From: an uncultured Prevotella sp.
GTDB taxonomy: Bacteria > Bacteroidota > Bacteroidia > Bacteroidales > Bacteroidaceae
Direction of reading: 5' to 3'
Length of the DNA stretch: 64,000 nt
NCBI GenBank assembly: GCA_944319795.1
Contig: CALUFA010000002.1
Span: 62,001-126,000, forward strand
Made by a program: the position numbers and the translations under genes. Position 1 is the first letter of the stretch. The number at the start of each line of letters is the position of its first letter. The notes under the pieces are model-generated. The model was not told where the DNA came from and did not search any database. It saw nothing but the letters and a program-made list of their open reading frames with translations. This document shows, piece by piece, positions 17,097 through 26,405 of the stretch.

Positions 17097-17209
17097 AAAC
17101 ACGCATGCCAACAACCAACATGTCCATTAAATGTGCATGAATACACGAAATGTGTCCTGATTTAACATAATTTTCATGCAATATCCTTAAAAGGAACAAA
17201 AATTACACC

Positions 17210-17217
17210 TATCTTTG
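17210..17217 (+). promoter_or_regulatory. promoter -7 box for the PAP2 gene
   Basis: TATCTTTG, 15 nt before the ATG at 17233. A TTG inside the box is in frame but cannot be the start, because transcription begins after it. Confidence 0.7.
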
Positions 17218-17232
17218 CACACAAAAAACGAG

Positions 17233-18060
17233 ATGAAAGGAACACTTTCCACGTCTAAGAGGACATTTTTTATCTTATCAGCCGTTTGCATCGGCATTTT
17301 CATCATACTAAACTTACAAATAGCAATACCGTTCATCCATTCGTTGGCCGATGCCGACAAGTCGCTAATGGTAGCCCTCAACCATGATGGCGGGCCGTGT
17401 TCAGACCATTTTTGGAAGACGATTTCAAAGAACATTGCATGGGTTCCGGTTGGAGCGGCACTGCTGTTGTCGCTTAATTATTATAAGAAGAACCTGCTTA
17501 TCCCGATATTCATAATCGTCGGGCTCGCGCTTACCGTTACGATTGCCGACCAGATAGCCTCGTCGTTCCTCAAGCCTTACTTCCACAGGTTCCGCCCGTC
17601 GCACAACGAAGAGATATGCAACCTTCTGCACTATGTGGGCAATTACCGCGGCGGCAAGTACGGATTCGTATCGAGCCATGCAGCCAACGCTTTCGGCGTA
17701 TTGGCCTTCCTCGCCCCCTTGTTCCGCCATAAGGCCACGACGGTTGTACTTTTCGTATGGGCGTGCATGGTATCTTATTCGCGCATTTACTTGGGAGTAC
17801 ACTTTCCGGGAGACATCATTGCCGGCGGATTACTCGGCATTACGGTTGGCACCGGAGTATCGTTGGGCATGAGGGCGGCTTACGTAAGAATAAGGGCGAT
17901 AAGCGCGAAAATGGCGGAACCGGAAACTCTCAGGCATTACATCAAATCGGGCATGATAACGGTTACAACCATCGCAACGGCCGTTTACCTGCTGTTTTAT
18001 AATTTCAGCCAAGCAGCACCTATGCCATACACCACGACCGGACTGGCCGCCATGCTGTGA
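17233..18060 (+). CDS. PAP2-family membrane phosphatase
   Basis: 275 residues with about six transmembrane helices. The three phosphatase motifs are visible: KPYFHRFRPSH (KxxxxxxRP), SSHAANAFG (a variant of PSGH) and SRIYLGVHFPGDIIAG (SRxxxxxHxxxD). The family removes phosphate from lipid-linked pyrophosphates such as undecaprenyl pyrophosphate, or from phosphatidic acid / lipid A, on the periplasmic side of the inner membrane. The exact substrate is unknown. It is monocistronic, and the hairpin cluster at 18158-18242 follows. Confidence 0.9.
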   Translation: MKGTLSTSKRTFFILSAVCIGIFIILNLQIAIPFIHSLADADKSLMVALNHDGGPCSDHFWKTISKNIAWVPVGAALLLSLNYYKKNLLIPIFIIVGLALTVTIADQIASSFLKPYFHRFRPSHNEEICNLLHYVGNYRGGKYGFVSSHAANAFGVLAFLAPLFRHKATTVVLFVWACMVSYSRIYLGVHFPGDIIAGGLLGITVGTGVSLGMRAAYVRIRAISAKMAEPETLRHYIKSGMITVTTIATAVYLLFYNFSQAAPMPYTTTGLAAML

Positions 18061-18157
18061 CCGCAAACATGGCCGCATACCGTAATAACGGCACTACACG
18101 CTCACGAACAGGCAGTTTGCAACCTACTGATTTGCAAGACTTTACTTCACCATACGT

Positions 18158-18242
18158 AAAACGTGGCCTTTTAGCTTGTAAAAGGCCACGTTTTGCTTTG
18201 TAAAAGACGGCCTTTCACAACCCAAAATGCAGCCTTTTACAA
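18158..18242. terminator. terminator hairpin and AAAGG..CCTTT palindromic cluster
   Basis: AAAACGTGGCCTTTT (from 18158) pairs with AAAAGGCCACGTTTT (to 18194). Further modules, TAAAAGACGGCCTTTC and ATGCAGCCTTTTAC, follow. It lies between the convergent PAP2 and trmN6 genes. Confidence 0.7.
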
Positions 18243-18306
18243 AACACGCATCCGACAGGCATCCCGTCCATGCTTTTTCATACGGTAAGAACAAAGCCTT
18301 AACGGC

Positions 18307-19002
18307 TTACAAATAAAACTCATCCGTAAGGCGCGAATACCATTCAGAACGGGTCATATCGGCATTGTTTATGCAATGCTCCTCCTGCTCCACGTCACAG
18401 GCCGGACGCTTGCCGTAAGACAAGAGCCAGCGGCTTACGGGTTTGCGCGGAACTGTCCTCACGCCGCATACACGCAAAGGATACAGCCCCGAGAATGCGG
18501 CTTCGGCGTCGAACGCCGTGCGGCACGACGACGGTATCACCACCGAGAAACGCCCTTCGGGCGCAAGCAGGCGCGAAGCATGCCTGAACAATGCGGCGAA
18601 CGGCAGCGTTTCGGCGCTGCGCGCCATAGTCCTTTCGGCCGTCTTGCTTTCAGGCGTGCCGGCATAAAAAGGCGGATTGCAAACTATCGAGTCGTATCCG
18701 CCGCCGTGAAAATCCTGCAAGGCCGCCTCCACCACGTCGACCCTGTCCGCAAACGACGAACAACCAACATTAAGGCGGGCCTGGGCGCACGCCCCAGGCT
18801 CGATGTCGATAGCCGTCACACGGGCGCAAGCAAACCTTTGGGCCATCATCAATGCTATCAGCCCCGACCCCGTACCGACGTCGAGCACGCGCCTTCCGCC
18901 ATCGGCCCAGGCGCCGAGAAGCACTCCGTCCGTCCCCACCTTCATGGCGCACAAGCCGTGCCCCACCGAAAAGCGCTTAAACCTAAAACCGTCGAAATCC
19001 AT
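18307..19002 (-). CDS. trmN6: tRNA1(Val) (adenine(37)-N6)-methyltransferase
   Basis: 231 residues from ATG 19002 (MDFDGFRFKRFSVGH). The SAM-binding motif VLDVGTGSGLIALMMAQ (~40) and the N6-adenine MTase motif IVCNPPFY (NPPF, ~110) define the TrmN6/YfiC family. The N-terminal FKRFSVGHGLCAMKVGTDGV is typical. The enzyme methylates A37 of tRNA-Val. The start was chosen because a promoter box lies 31 nt upstream; the frame extends further up but into that promoter. Confidence 0.9.
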   Translation of the reverse strand: MDFDGFRFKRFSVGHGLCAMKVGTDGVLLGAWADGGRRVLDVGTGSGLIALMMAQRFACARVTAIDIEPGACAQARLNVGCSSFADRVDVVEAALQDFHGGGYDSIVCNPPFYAGTPESKTAERTMARSAETLPFAALFRHASRLLAPEGRFSVVIPSSCRTAFDAEAAFSGLYPLRVCGVRTVPRKPVSRWLLSYGKRPACDVEQEEHCINNADMTRSEWYSRLTDEFYL

Positions 19003-19033
19003 ATAATACAAACTAAAACCATTAATCAGGACA

Positions 19034-19041
19034 CAAAGATA
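19034..19041 (-). promoter_or_regulatory. promoter -7 box for trmN6
   Basis: The minus strand reads TATCTTTG, 31 nt upstream of the chosen ATG at 19002; it supports that start over the longer frame. Confidence 0.7.
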
Positions 19042-19129
19042 ACGCAAAACGACGGCAGCGCAAAGCATACGCAACATTATTTAAAATAAAATAATCACGC
19101 AGCTACGGCATAATGTCGATTAAAATGAG

Positions 19130-19137
19130 TAAATTTG
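19130..19137 (+). promoter_or_regulatory. promoter -7 box of the lon operon
   Basis: TAAATTTG, giving a leader of ~90 nt before the lon ATG at 19231. No heat-shock operator is recognisable. Confidence 0.6.
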
Positions 19138-19230
19138 CACCCCAATAATATATTACAGAATAAGATACCCAGAGAAAAGTTACGCCTACACGCAATCAAA
19201 AACAAGGCGTCTTTTTATTGTTCGACAATT

Positions 19231-21678
19231 ATGAAAAGAGATTCTAACAACGCATTTTCCATGATAGCAGACTACGAGGGAGACATTACGAAACTGTTCG
19301 AGGGCAACGAGGACGGCGAACTGCCCGTGCTCGCCACACGCAACTTAGTGTTGTTCCCGGGCGTAGTGTCGCCCGTGCTGATAGGCCGCACGTCGAGCCT
19401 CAACCTCGTAAACTACCTCAAGGAGACTCCCGAGCAAGCCTTCGCCGTGTTCTGCCAGAAAAACGCCGACGAGGACAATCCCACCCAAAAAGAGCAACTG
19501 TACGAATACGGCGTGCATGCAAAAATCATACGCGTGCTCGAAATGCCGGGGCAAGGCAACAACGTAACGGTGATACTGCAAGGCATGGGACGTTGCAAAC
19601 TAACCGAAATAAAAAGCTCGTACCCGTTCTTAAAGGGCATGGTCGAAGTGGCTCCCGAGAAATTCCCCGACGAAAAAGACAAGGAATTCATGACGGCGCT
19701 CGAAGACTTGCGCAACGTAACGATAGACTACGTAAAGAAAAACGACGAGATACCTGACGAAGCGCAGTTCGCCCTGCAGAACATCAACAACGCCGTAATA
19801 CTGCTCAATTTCGTTTGTACGAGCCTGCCCTTCGACGTAAGCGAGAAAATAAAGCTGCTTAAGGCCAACTCGCTGAAAGACCGACTGTTCAAGTTGCTGA
19901 AGATACTGCACCGCGAAATGCAGCTGCTCGAGATCAAACACGACATACGCACCAAGACGCGCGAAGACATAGACGAACAACAGCGCGAATACTTCCTGCA
20001 GCAACAGATAAAGAACATCAAGGAAGAACTGACCGGCGGCGAGAGTTACCCGGAGCGCAAGGAACTGATGGACGAGGCCAAAAAGAAAAAATGGCCCGAG
20101 GACATCGAGGCCACCTTCAACAAGGAACTCGACAAGCTCGACATACTAAATCCGCAAAGCCCGGAGTTCAGCGTACAACTTACTTACCTCCAGACGTTGG
20201 TCAACCTACCGTGGGAAAGCTACACACAGGACGACCTCAACCTGAAACGCGCCGAGAAAGTGCTCGACCGCGACCACTACGGCATGAAGAAGGTAAAGGA
20301 GCGCATACTTGAATACATGGCCGTACTAAGCCTCAGGAAAGACCTCAAGTCGCCCATCATCTGCCTATACGGCCCCCCGGGCGTAGGCAAGACGAGCCTC
20401 GGCAAGAGCATAGCCGCCGCCATGAAGCGCAAATACGCAAGGATTTCGCTCGGCGGTGTGCACGACGAAGCCGAGATACGAGGCCACCGGCGCACGTACA
20501 TAGGAGCTATGCCGGGCCGCATAATAAAGAGCATACAGAAGGCCGGCTCGTCCAACCCCGTGTTCATCCTCGACGAGATTGACAAGGTGACGCAGAACAC
20601 AATCAACGGTGACCCAGCCTCGGCACTGCTCGAAGTGCTCGACCCGGAGCAGAACTTCGCCTTCCACGACAACTACTTGGACGTAGACTACGACCTGTCT
20701 AAAGTGCTCTTCATCGCCACCGCCAACGACCTCAATACCATTCCGCGCCCCCTGCTCGACCGCATGGAGCTGATAGAAGTAAGCGGATACATCACCGAAG
20801 AGAAAGTTGAGATAGCCAAACGCCATCTAATCCCGAAGGAAAAGGAGAACACCGGACTGTCCGACGAGAAGCGCCTCGCCTTCACCAAGCAGGCGATAGA
20901 GAAGATAATAGAGCAGTACACACGCGAAAGCGGCGTGCGCCAATTGGAAAAGCAGATAAACAAGGCCCTGCGCAAACTGGCTTTCATGAAAGCCAAGGAC
21001 GGCGCACTGCCCTATTACAAGATAACCCCCGACGAACTCGTTACGCTGTTGGGCAATCCGCCCTTCTACCGCGACATATACCAGGGCAACGAATATGCCG
21101 GAGTAGTAACCGGGCTTGCGTGGACGAGCGTAGGCGGAGAGATACTCTTCATAGAAACAAGCCTGAGCAAGGGCAAAGGTTCTAAACTTACGCTTACCGG
21201 CAATTTGGGCGACGTAATGAAAGAGTCTGCCGTACTTGCGCTCGAGTACGTCAAGGCCCACGCCGACACATTGGGCATCGACTACCGCATATTCGACCAT
21301 TGGAACATCCACATCCACGTTCCGGAAGGAGCCACGCCGAAAGACGGACCGTCGGCAGGCATAACCATAGCCACGTCGATAGCCTCGGCGCTCACACAGC
21401 GCAAGGTGCGTGCAAAGACCGCCATGACGGGCGAGATAACCCTGCGCGGCAAAGTGCTTCCCGTAGGAGGAATCAAGGAAAAGATTCTCGCCGCCAAGCG
21501 CGCCGGCATCACAGAAATAGTGATGTGCAAGGACAACCGAAAGGACATAGAGGAAATATCCGAAGAATACATCCGCGGCGTAAACTTCCACTACGTGGAG
21601 AACATCCAAGAAGTGTGGGACTTCGCCCTCACGGACGAGAAAGTTAAGAATCCTGTAACATTCAGCATTGAAGACTGA
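19231..21678 (+). CDS. lon: ATP-dependent protease Lon
   Basis: 815 residues. The LAN substrate-binding domain (~25-240; LPVLATRNLVLFPGVVSPV) and a helical region (EYFLQQQIKNIKEEL) precede the AAA+ ATPase, with Walker A GPPGVGKTSLGKS (~380) and Walker B FILDEIDK (~445). The protease domain has catalytic Ser in DGPSAGIT (~706) and Lys in KEKILAAKRAGI (~749). It degrades misfolded and regulatory proteins in the cytoplasm. ATG 19231 (MKRDSNNAF) was chosen; an upstream in-frame extension begins within the promoter box. It is the first gene of lon-tgt-lptF/G-helicase, with gaps of 7, 9 and 10 bp. Confidence 0.96.
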   Translation: MKRDSNNAFSMIADYEGDITKLFEGNEDGELPVLATRNLVLFPGVVSPVLIGRTSSLNLVNYLKETPEQAFAVFCQKNADEDNPTQKEQLYEYGVHAKIIRVLEMPGQGNNVTVILQGMGRCKLTEIKSSYPFLKGMVEVAPEKFPDEKDKEFMTALEDLRNVTIDYVKKNDEIPDEAQFALQNINNAVILLNFVCTSLPFDVSEKIKLLKANSLKDRLFKLLKILHREMQLLEIKHDIRTKTREDIDEQQREYFLQQQIKNIKEELTGGESYPERKELMDEAKKKKWPEDIEATFNKELDKLDILNPQSPEFSVQLTYLQTLVNLPWESYTQDDLNLKRAEKVLDRDHYGMKKVKERILEYMAVLSLRKDLKSPIICLYGPPGVGKTSLGKSIAAAMKRKYARISLGGVHDEAEIRGHRRTYIGAMPGRIIKSIQKAGSSNPVFILDEIDKVTQNTINGDPASALLEVLDPEQNFAFHDNYLDVDYDLSKVLFIATANDLNTIPRPLLDRMELIEVSGYITEEKVEIAKRHLIPKEKENTGLSDEKRLAFTKQAIEKIIEQYTRESGVRQLEKQINKALRKLAFMKAKDGALPYYKITPDELVTLLGNPPFYRDIYQGNEYAGVVTGLAWTSVGGEILFIETSLSKGKGSKLTLTGNLGDVMKESAVLALEYVKAHADTLGIDYRIFDHWNIHIHVPEGATPKDGPSAGITIATSIASALTQRKVRAKTAMTGEITLRGKVLPVGGIKEKILAAKRAGITEIVMCKDNRKDIEEISEEYIRGVNFHYVENIQEVWDFALTDEKVKNPVTFSIED

Positions 21679-21685
21679 CGCGCAC

Positions 21686-22813
21686 ATGTTTTTCCAACTA
21701 CAACACACCGACGACGCAAGCGACGCACGCACCGGGTTGATAACTACCGCACACGGACAAATACGCACGCCGATATTCATGCCCGTAGGAACGTGCGGCA
21801 GCGTGAAGGGCGTGCATTTCAGCGAACTGCGCGAGCAGGTCAAAGCACAGATTATACTGGGCAACACATACCATCTTTACCTGCGCCCAGGGCTCGAAGT
21901 GCTGAAAGCCGCCGGCGGACTGCATAAGTTCAACACATGGGACAGGCCGATACTGACCGACAGCGGAGGCTTCCAGGTGTTCTCACTTACGGGCATACGC
22001 AAACTGAAGGAAGAGGGATGCGAGTTCCGCTCGCACATAGACGGTTCGAAACATTTCTTCACTCCCGAGAACGTAATGGACACCGAGCGCGCCATCGGAG
22101 CCGACATAATCATGGCGTTCGACGAATGCCCGCCGGGACAAAGCGACTACCAGTACGCCAAAAAGAGCCTCACGCTCACCCAATATTGGCTCGACCGTTG
22201 CATCAAACGGTTCAACGAAACCGAGCCGCTTTACGGCTACCGGCAGACGCTTTTCCCCATAGTGCAAGGCTGTACGTTCAAGGAGCTGCGCCGCGAAGCA
22301 GCCAAATACGTGGCCGACAAGGGCGCCGAGGGCAACGCGATAGGCGGACTGGCCGTAGGCGAGCCAACCGAGGTGATGTATGAAATGATAGAAGTGGTGA
22401 ACGAGATACTGCCCAAGGACAAGCCTCGCTACCTAATGGGAGTAGGCACTCCGCAAAACATACTCGAGGCGATAGAGCGCGGTGTTGACATGTTCGACTG
22501 CGTAATGCCGACGAGAAACGGCCGAAACGCCATGCTCTTCACCTACAACGGCACGATGAACATGCGTAACAAGAAGTGGGAAACAGACTTCTCACCAATA
22601 GACCCTGACGGGTGCGACGTAGACAAGACATACTCGAAAGCCTATCTGCACCACCTGTTCAAGGCGCAGGAACTGCTTGCCATGCAGATAGCCAGCATAC
22701 ACAACCTGGCGTTCTACCTCCGCCTCGTACAAGACGCACGCATGCACATAGAGGCCGGAGACTTCGTAAAATGGAAGGCTTCCGTAATCGACCAACTGGG
22801 CAAACGGATATAA
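21686..22813 (+). CDS. tgt: tRNA-guanine transglycosylase (queuine tRNA-ribosyltransferase)
   Basis: 375 residues. Substrate and catalytic motifs are present: LTDSGGFQVFSL, FRSHIDGSKHFFTPE, FDECPPG, GGLAVGEP and MPTRNGRN. It exchanges guanine 34 for preQ1 in GUN-anticodon tRNAs. The C-terminal zinc site is unusual: where E. coli has CxCxxC before RAYLHHL, this protein reads DPDGCDVDKTYSKAYLHHL with one cysteine and a one-residue deletion; the later histidine (IHNL) remains. ATG 21686 is 7 bp after the lon stop. Confidence 0.93.
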   Translation: MFFQLQHTDDASDARTGLITTAHGQIRTPIFMPVGTCGSVKGVHFSELREQVKAQIILGNTYHLYLRPGLEVLKAAGGLHKFNTWDRPILTDSGGFQVFSLTGIRKLKEEGCEFRSHIDGSKHFFTPENVMDTERAIGADIIMAFDECPPGQSDYQYAKKSLTLTQYWLDRCIKRFNETEPLYGYRQTLFPIVQGCTFKELRREAAKYVADKGAEGNAIGGLAVGEPTEVMYEMIEVVNEILPKDKPRYLMGVGTPQNILEAIERGVDMFDCVMPTRNGRNAMLFTYNGTMNMRNKKWETDFSPIDPDGCDVDKTYSKAYLHHLFKAQELLAMQIASIHNLAFYLRLVQDARMHIEAGDFVKWKASVIDQLGKRI

Positions 22814-22822
22814 CGAACAAAG

Positions 22823-24052
22823 ATGAAGACAAAAAACATAAAGAGATACCGCAAGATACTGAAGCCCATGAGATGGACGAAGAACCACATGAAATGGTTG
22901 TTCGCCGCGCTTTCATGGCTCGGCGGGAAACTCAAGTGGATGAAACATCTCAACCCTGCAAGGTACCTGAAGATCCTTGACTGGTACATAATAAAGAAGT
23001 TCATCGGCACTTATTTCTACTCCATCGCCCTTATCATCTCTATCTCCATAGTTTTCGACATCAACGAGAACCTGGCAAAGTTCACGCAATACCACGCTCC
23101 GCTAAAAGCGATAGTCGTGGACTATTACATGAACTTCGTACCATACTTCGCCAACCTGTTCAGTCCGCTGTTTGTTTTCATTGCCGTTATTTTCTTCACA
23201 TCAAAGCTCGCCGGCAATTCAGAGATAATCTCTATGCTCGCCGCAGGAGTAAGTTTCAAGCGCCTTATGCGCCCTTATATGATTTCAGCCGCGCTGATTT
23301 CCGTTATGACTTTCTTCCTCGGAGCCTATGTCATACCGAGAGGCACAATCATAAGGCAGAACTTCGAGACGATGTACAAAAACAAGAAGAAGAACACGTC
23401 GGCTGAGAACGTACAGTTGCAAGTCGGCAAAGGTGTGATCGCTTACATCCAGCATTACGACAACAACCTGAAAAAAGGCTACGGCTTCTGCCTCGACAAG
23501 TTCGAAGACAAGAAACTCGTAAGCCACATGACGGCCTCTGAAATACAATACGACACCATTTCCGACTCGAAATATCATTGGAAGGCGCGTAACTGGCGCA
23601 TACGCCAATTGAAAGGGATGCGCGAGACTATAACAAGCGGTTCGGTTAAAGACACCACCATAATGATGGAACCCACCGACTTAGTTTTCTCCAAAGGCCA
23701 ACAGGAAACGTTTACAAGTCCGCAACTAAAGGATTACATCAGTAAGCAAATCGACCGTGGCTCGGGCAATGTCGTGCAATACGAAGTTGAATACCACAAA
23801 CGCATAGCCACTTGTTTCGCCTCGTTCATCCTGACCACCATCGGTCTTTCGCTCTCCTCAAGAAAACGTAAAGGAGGCATGGGGATGTACCTTGGCATCG
23901 GACTGGCGCTAAGTTTCACATACATTATGCTGCAAACCGTATCGTCGACATTCGCCATCAACGCCGACACGCCGCCGATGCTGGCAGCTTGGATACCTAA
24001 CATAATATTCACGGTGGTGGCATACTTCTGCTACCGCAAAGCACCAAATTGA
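22823..24052 (+). CDS. LptF/LptG family permease (YjgP/YjgQ)
   Basis: 409 residues. A basic cytoplasmic N-terminal extension of ~45 residues, longer than in relatives that start near LDWYIIKKFIGTYFY, is followed by six transmembrane helices split around a periplasmic beta-jellyroll-like domain (~150-320). The family forms the LptB2FG inner-membrane complex that extracts LPS toward the outer membrane. F versus G cannot be told. A later start at the Met before KHLNPARYLK is possible. Operon position: 9 bp after tgt and 10 bp before the helicase. Confidence 0.88.
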   Translation: MKTKNIKRYRKILKPMRWTKNHMKWLFAALSWLGGKLKWMKHLNPARYLKILDWYIIKKFIGTYFYSIALIISISIVFDINENLAKFTQYHAPLKAIVVDYYMNFVPYFANLFSPLFVFIAVIFFTSKLAGNSEIISMLAAGVSFKRLMRPYMISAALISVMTFFLGAYVIPRGTIIRQNFETMYKNKKKNTSAENVQLQVGKGVIAYIQHYDNNLKKGYGFCLDKFEDKKLVSHMTASEIQYDTISDSKYHWKARNWRIRQLKGMRETITSGSVKDTTIMMEPTDLVFSKGQQETFTSPQLKDYISKQIDRGSGNVVQYEVEYHKRIATCFASFILTTIGLSLSSRKRKGGMGMYLGIGLALSFTYIMLQTVSSTFAINADTPPMLAAWIPNIIFTVVAYFCYRKAPN

Positions 24053-24062
24053 CATATAATAT

Positions 24063-25316
24063 ATGGATTTTTACGATTTAGACTTAAGCGACAACACCCT
24101 TGACGCAATCGACGACATGGGGTGGACGTCATGCACTCCGATACAGGAAAAATGCATCCCTGAAATATTGAACGGCAGGGACGTACTCGGAATAGCACAA
24201 ACCGGAACCGGCAAGACTGCCGCTTACCTGCTGCCGATACTGAGCATGCTCGACGAGGAAAACTTTCCCGAAGAAGCGATAAACTGTGTCATAATGAGTC
24301 CTACGCGCGAACTGGCTCAACAAATAGACCAGGCTATGCAGGGATTTTCGTATTACATGCCTACGGTAAGCAGCGTTGCCGTTTACGGAGGCAACGACGG
24401 AAGCCGTTACGACCAAGAATATAAAAGCATGAAACTCGGAGCCGACATGATAATAGCTACGCCGGGGCGGCTTATCAGCCACATTACCATGGGCAACGTC
24501 GACCTCGGTAAAGTATCATTCTTCGTGCTCGACGAGGCCGACAGAATGCTTGACATGGGTTTCCACGAGGATATTCTCTCGATAGCAAAGCTCCTGCCGG
24601 AGAACTGCCAGACGATAATGTTCTCGGCTACGATGCCCGACAAGATTGAAGACTTGGCACGGACGATATTAAAGAACCCGTCGGTTGTAAAACTCGCCGT
24701 AAGCAAGCCTGCCGAGAAAATCAAGCAGTTAGCCTGCGTCTGCCACGAAAACCAAAAGAACGGAGTACTTAAAGACATCTTCAAGAAATACGGACAGAAG
24801 CGCGTTATAATATTCTCAAGCTCGAAAGTCAAGGTTAAAGAGATAAACAAGGCGCTCAAGTCAATGAAGATAAACTGTGGAGAAATGCACTCAGACCTTA
24901 TGCAAAGCCAAAGGGACGAAGTGATGTACCTCTTCAAAAGCGGACAAATCGACGTACTCGTCGCAACCGACATCGTAGCACGCGGCATCGACATCGACGA
25001 CATATCAATGGTTATCAACTACGACGTGCCCCACGACTCGGAAGACTATGTGCACCGCATAGGAAGAACGGCACGCGCCGACCATGACGGCATTGCCATT
25101 ACGCTTGTACGTGGGAAAGAAGTAGGCGACTTCATGCAGATCGAGAAGTTCCTCGGCTACGAAGTTGAAAAAATACCATTGCCGAAAGGTCTCGGCAAGG
25201 CTCCCGAATACAAGGTAATGCCCCGTAGTAAAGGCCGGCATGACGGCAAGAAGGGCGGAAGATACAGGGGGAAAGGCAAGAAAAGCGGTAACAAACCTAA
25301 AGCACCGCGTAAGTAA
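24063..25316 (+). CDS. DEAD-box RNA helicase, RhlE-like
   Basis: 417 residues. The motifs run in order: Q motif CTPIQEKCIPEIL, I AQTGTGKT, Ia PTRELAQQ, Ib TPGRL, II VLDEADRMLDMGF, III SATMP, V ATDIVARGIDI, VI HRIGRTARAD. The C-terminus (~380-417) is Lys/Arg/Gly-rich (KGRHDGKKGGRYRGKGKK), typical of RNA-binding tails. It unwinds RNA in ribosome assembly, mRNA decay or cold response. Last gene of the lon operon; its stop overlaps the convergent phosphopantetheinyl transferase gene by 20 bp. Confidence 0.93.
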   Translation: MDFYDLDLSDNTLDAIDDMGWTSCTPIQEKCIPEILNGRDVLGIAQTGTGKTAAYLLPILSMLDEENFPEEAINCVIMSPTRELAQQIDQAMQGFSYYMPTVSSVAVYGGNDGSRYDQEYKSMKLGADMIIATPGRLISHITMGNVDLGKVSFFVLDEADRMLDMGFHEDILSIAKLLPENCQTIMFSATMPDKIEDLARTILKNPSVVKLAVSKPAEKIKQLACVCHENQKNGVLKDIFKKYGQKRVIIFSSSKVKVKEINKALKSMKINCGEMHSDLMQSQRDEVMYLFKSGQIDVLVATDIVARGIDIDDISMVINYDVPHDSEDYVHRIGRTARADHDGIAITLVRGKEVGDFMQIEKFLGYEVEKIPLPKGLGKAPEYKVMPRSKGRHDGKKGGRYRGKGKKSGNKPKAPRK

Positions 25317-25905
25317 GCACTAAATTATCAAATACTCGATAATCAACGTTCAACGTCTCACCGCGTTGAACGTTTTTTATTACAACGAATCCATTTGCAT
25401 TATCCCCTTCAACCGACAATACCCGCATGTCAGCCAGCGCAAGATGGTCTGCCGAATAAATCTTATACAAAGTTTCTTTAGCACACCAGTGCAACAGTTT
25501 TTCAAGCAATGTCCCGGCTTTCTCGTCAGGGCGCAAGAACTTTCCAGCAATCCGCTCCACCCTGTCATTCAAATACTCAACATCTACCGAGACATTGTTA
25601 CACGGCGACAAAATAACAGCCGCGCAACCTTTCGTATGACTTACGCCTACGTTCATGCCGTTATTAAGAATTGGCTTCCCGTCGGAGTTATGACTTAATA
25701 CCACATCATATCCGAGCATTTTATTAAGCAGCAAACGCACCGCCAACACCTCACAACGGCGTTGATACGACTTTAAAAGGCTTATTTCATCCTTCATTGC
25801 TTCAAGACAAGCATTCCCGGAAAAAAACTCGTCGACGTTTTCTTTTATACTCCACACGCCCAACTTAACGTTCGGGGCGACATCCTTAACAAACAGCAAC
25901 GGCAT
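25297..25905 (-). CDS. 4'-phosphopantetheinyl transferase superfamily protein
   Basis: 202 residues from ATG 25905 (MPLLFVKDVAPNV). Sfp-type motifs are NVGVSHTKGCAAVIL, VSVDVEYLNDRVERIAGKFL (Mg-binding D and E) and LHWCAKETLYKI (WxxKE-like). The family transfers phosphopantetheine from CoA to carrier proteins; the target could be fatty-acid ACP or a secondary carrier. Its 3' end overlaps the helicase gene tail to tail by 20 bp and also contains, antisense, a hairpin plus T-run at 25345-25374 that may terminate the helicase transcript. Confidence 0.85.
   Translation of the reverse strand: MPLLFVKDVAPNVKLGVWSIKENVDEFFSGNACLEAMKDEISLLKSYQRRCEVLAVRLLLNKMLGYDVVLSHNSDGKPILNNGMNVGVSHTKGCAAVILSPCNNVSVDVEYLNDRVERIAGKFLRPDEKAGTLLEKLLHWCAKETLYKIYSADHLALADMRVLSVEGDNANGFVVIKNVQRGETLNVDYRVFDNLVLTYAVL
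25345..25377 (+). terminator. rho-independent terminator of the lon operon, inside the convergent gene
   Basis: AACGTTCAACG and CGTTGAACGTT form an 11-bp stem followed by six T residues. It begins 29 bp after the helicase stop and lies within the antisense coding sequence of the phosphopantetheinyl transferase. Confidence 0.75.
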
Positions 25906-25935
25906 AAAACAACAATCACATTTATAATAAAAAGA

Positions 25936-25961
25936 GAAAAGCACCGCAATTAAAACGGTGC
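25936..25961 (-). terminator. terminator overlapping the ssb stop
   Basis: In the minus direction GCACCG-TTTTAATTG-CGGTGC is followed by TTTTCTC. The stem includes the last codons of ssb, and it separates ssb from the phosphopantetheinyl transferase gene. Confidence 0.6.
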
Positions 25962-26354
25962 TTCATTCATTGTCGTATCCTTATTCAAACCCTGAGAGTC
26001 TTGCTCGCGCCCCACTTCCCTAACCGGCTTGGGAGAAAGCAGTTCCATATTGTCGGCATAAACCTCGGTTACATAATGGCGTATGCCCTTTTGGTCGTCA
26101 TACGTGCGATAGTGTATGCGCCCTTCGACATAAAGTTTATCACCCTTATGAACATACTTTTCCACTATCTTCGCCAAACCGCGGTACATCACGATATTGT
26201 GCCAATCCGTCCTATCAGGCACTTGCGTGCCGTTAGGCAAGGTGTATCCGCGCTCCGTAGTAGCCAATGAGAAAGTGGCAACGGCCTGGTCATGGTCGTA
26301 ATAACGCACAACCGGTTCCTTGCCCACATTGCCGATAAGCATTATCTTATTCAT
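25950..26354 (-). CDS. ssb: single-stranded DNA-binding protein
   Basis: 134 residues, a short Ssb. The OB-fold begins MNKIMLIGNVGKEPVVRYYD and continues with VATFSLATTERGY, WHNIVMYRGLAKIVEKYV and DKLYVEGRIHYRTYDD. The C-terminal tail ends in NEAPF; the canonical acidic tail ends in DDDIPF, so only the final hydrophobic Pro-Phe is conserved. It binds ssDNA in replication, repair and recombination. It lies 51 bp downstream of the conserved hypothetical gene on the same strand. Confidence 0.93.
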   Translation of the reverse strand: MNKIMLIGNVGKEPVVRYYDHDQAVATFSLATTERGYTLPNGTQVPDRTDWHNIVMYRGLAKIVEKYVHKGDKLYVEGRIHYRTYDDQKGIRHYVTEVYADNMELLSPKPVREVGREQDSQGLNKDTTMNEAPF

Positions 26355-26405
26355 AAATCAGGAATTTGAAAAACTAACCAAAATGCCGACGATCAAAAGA
26401 AACGC

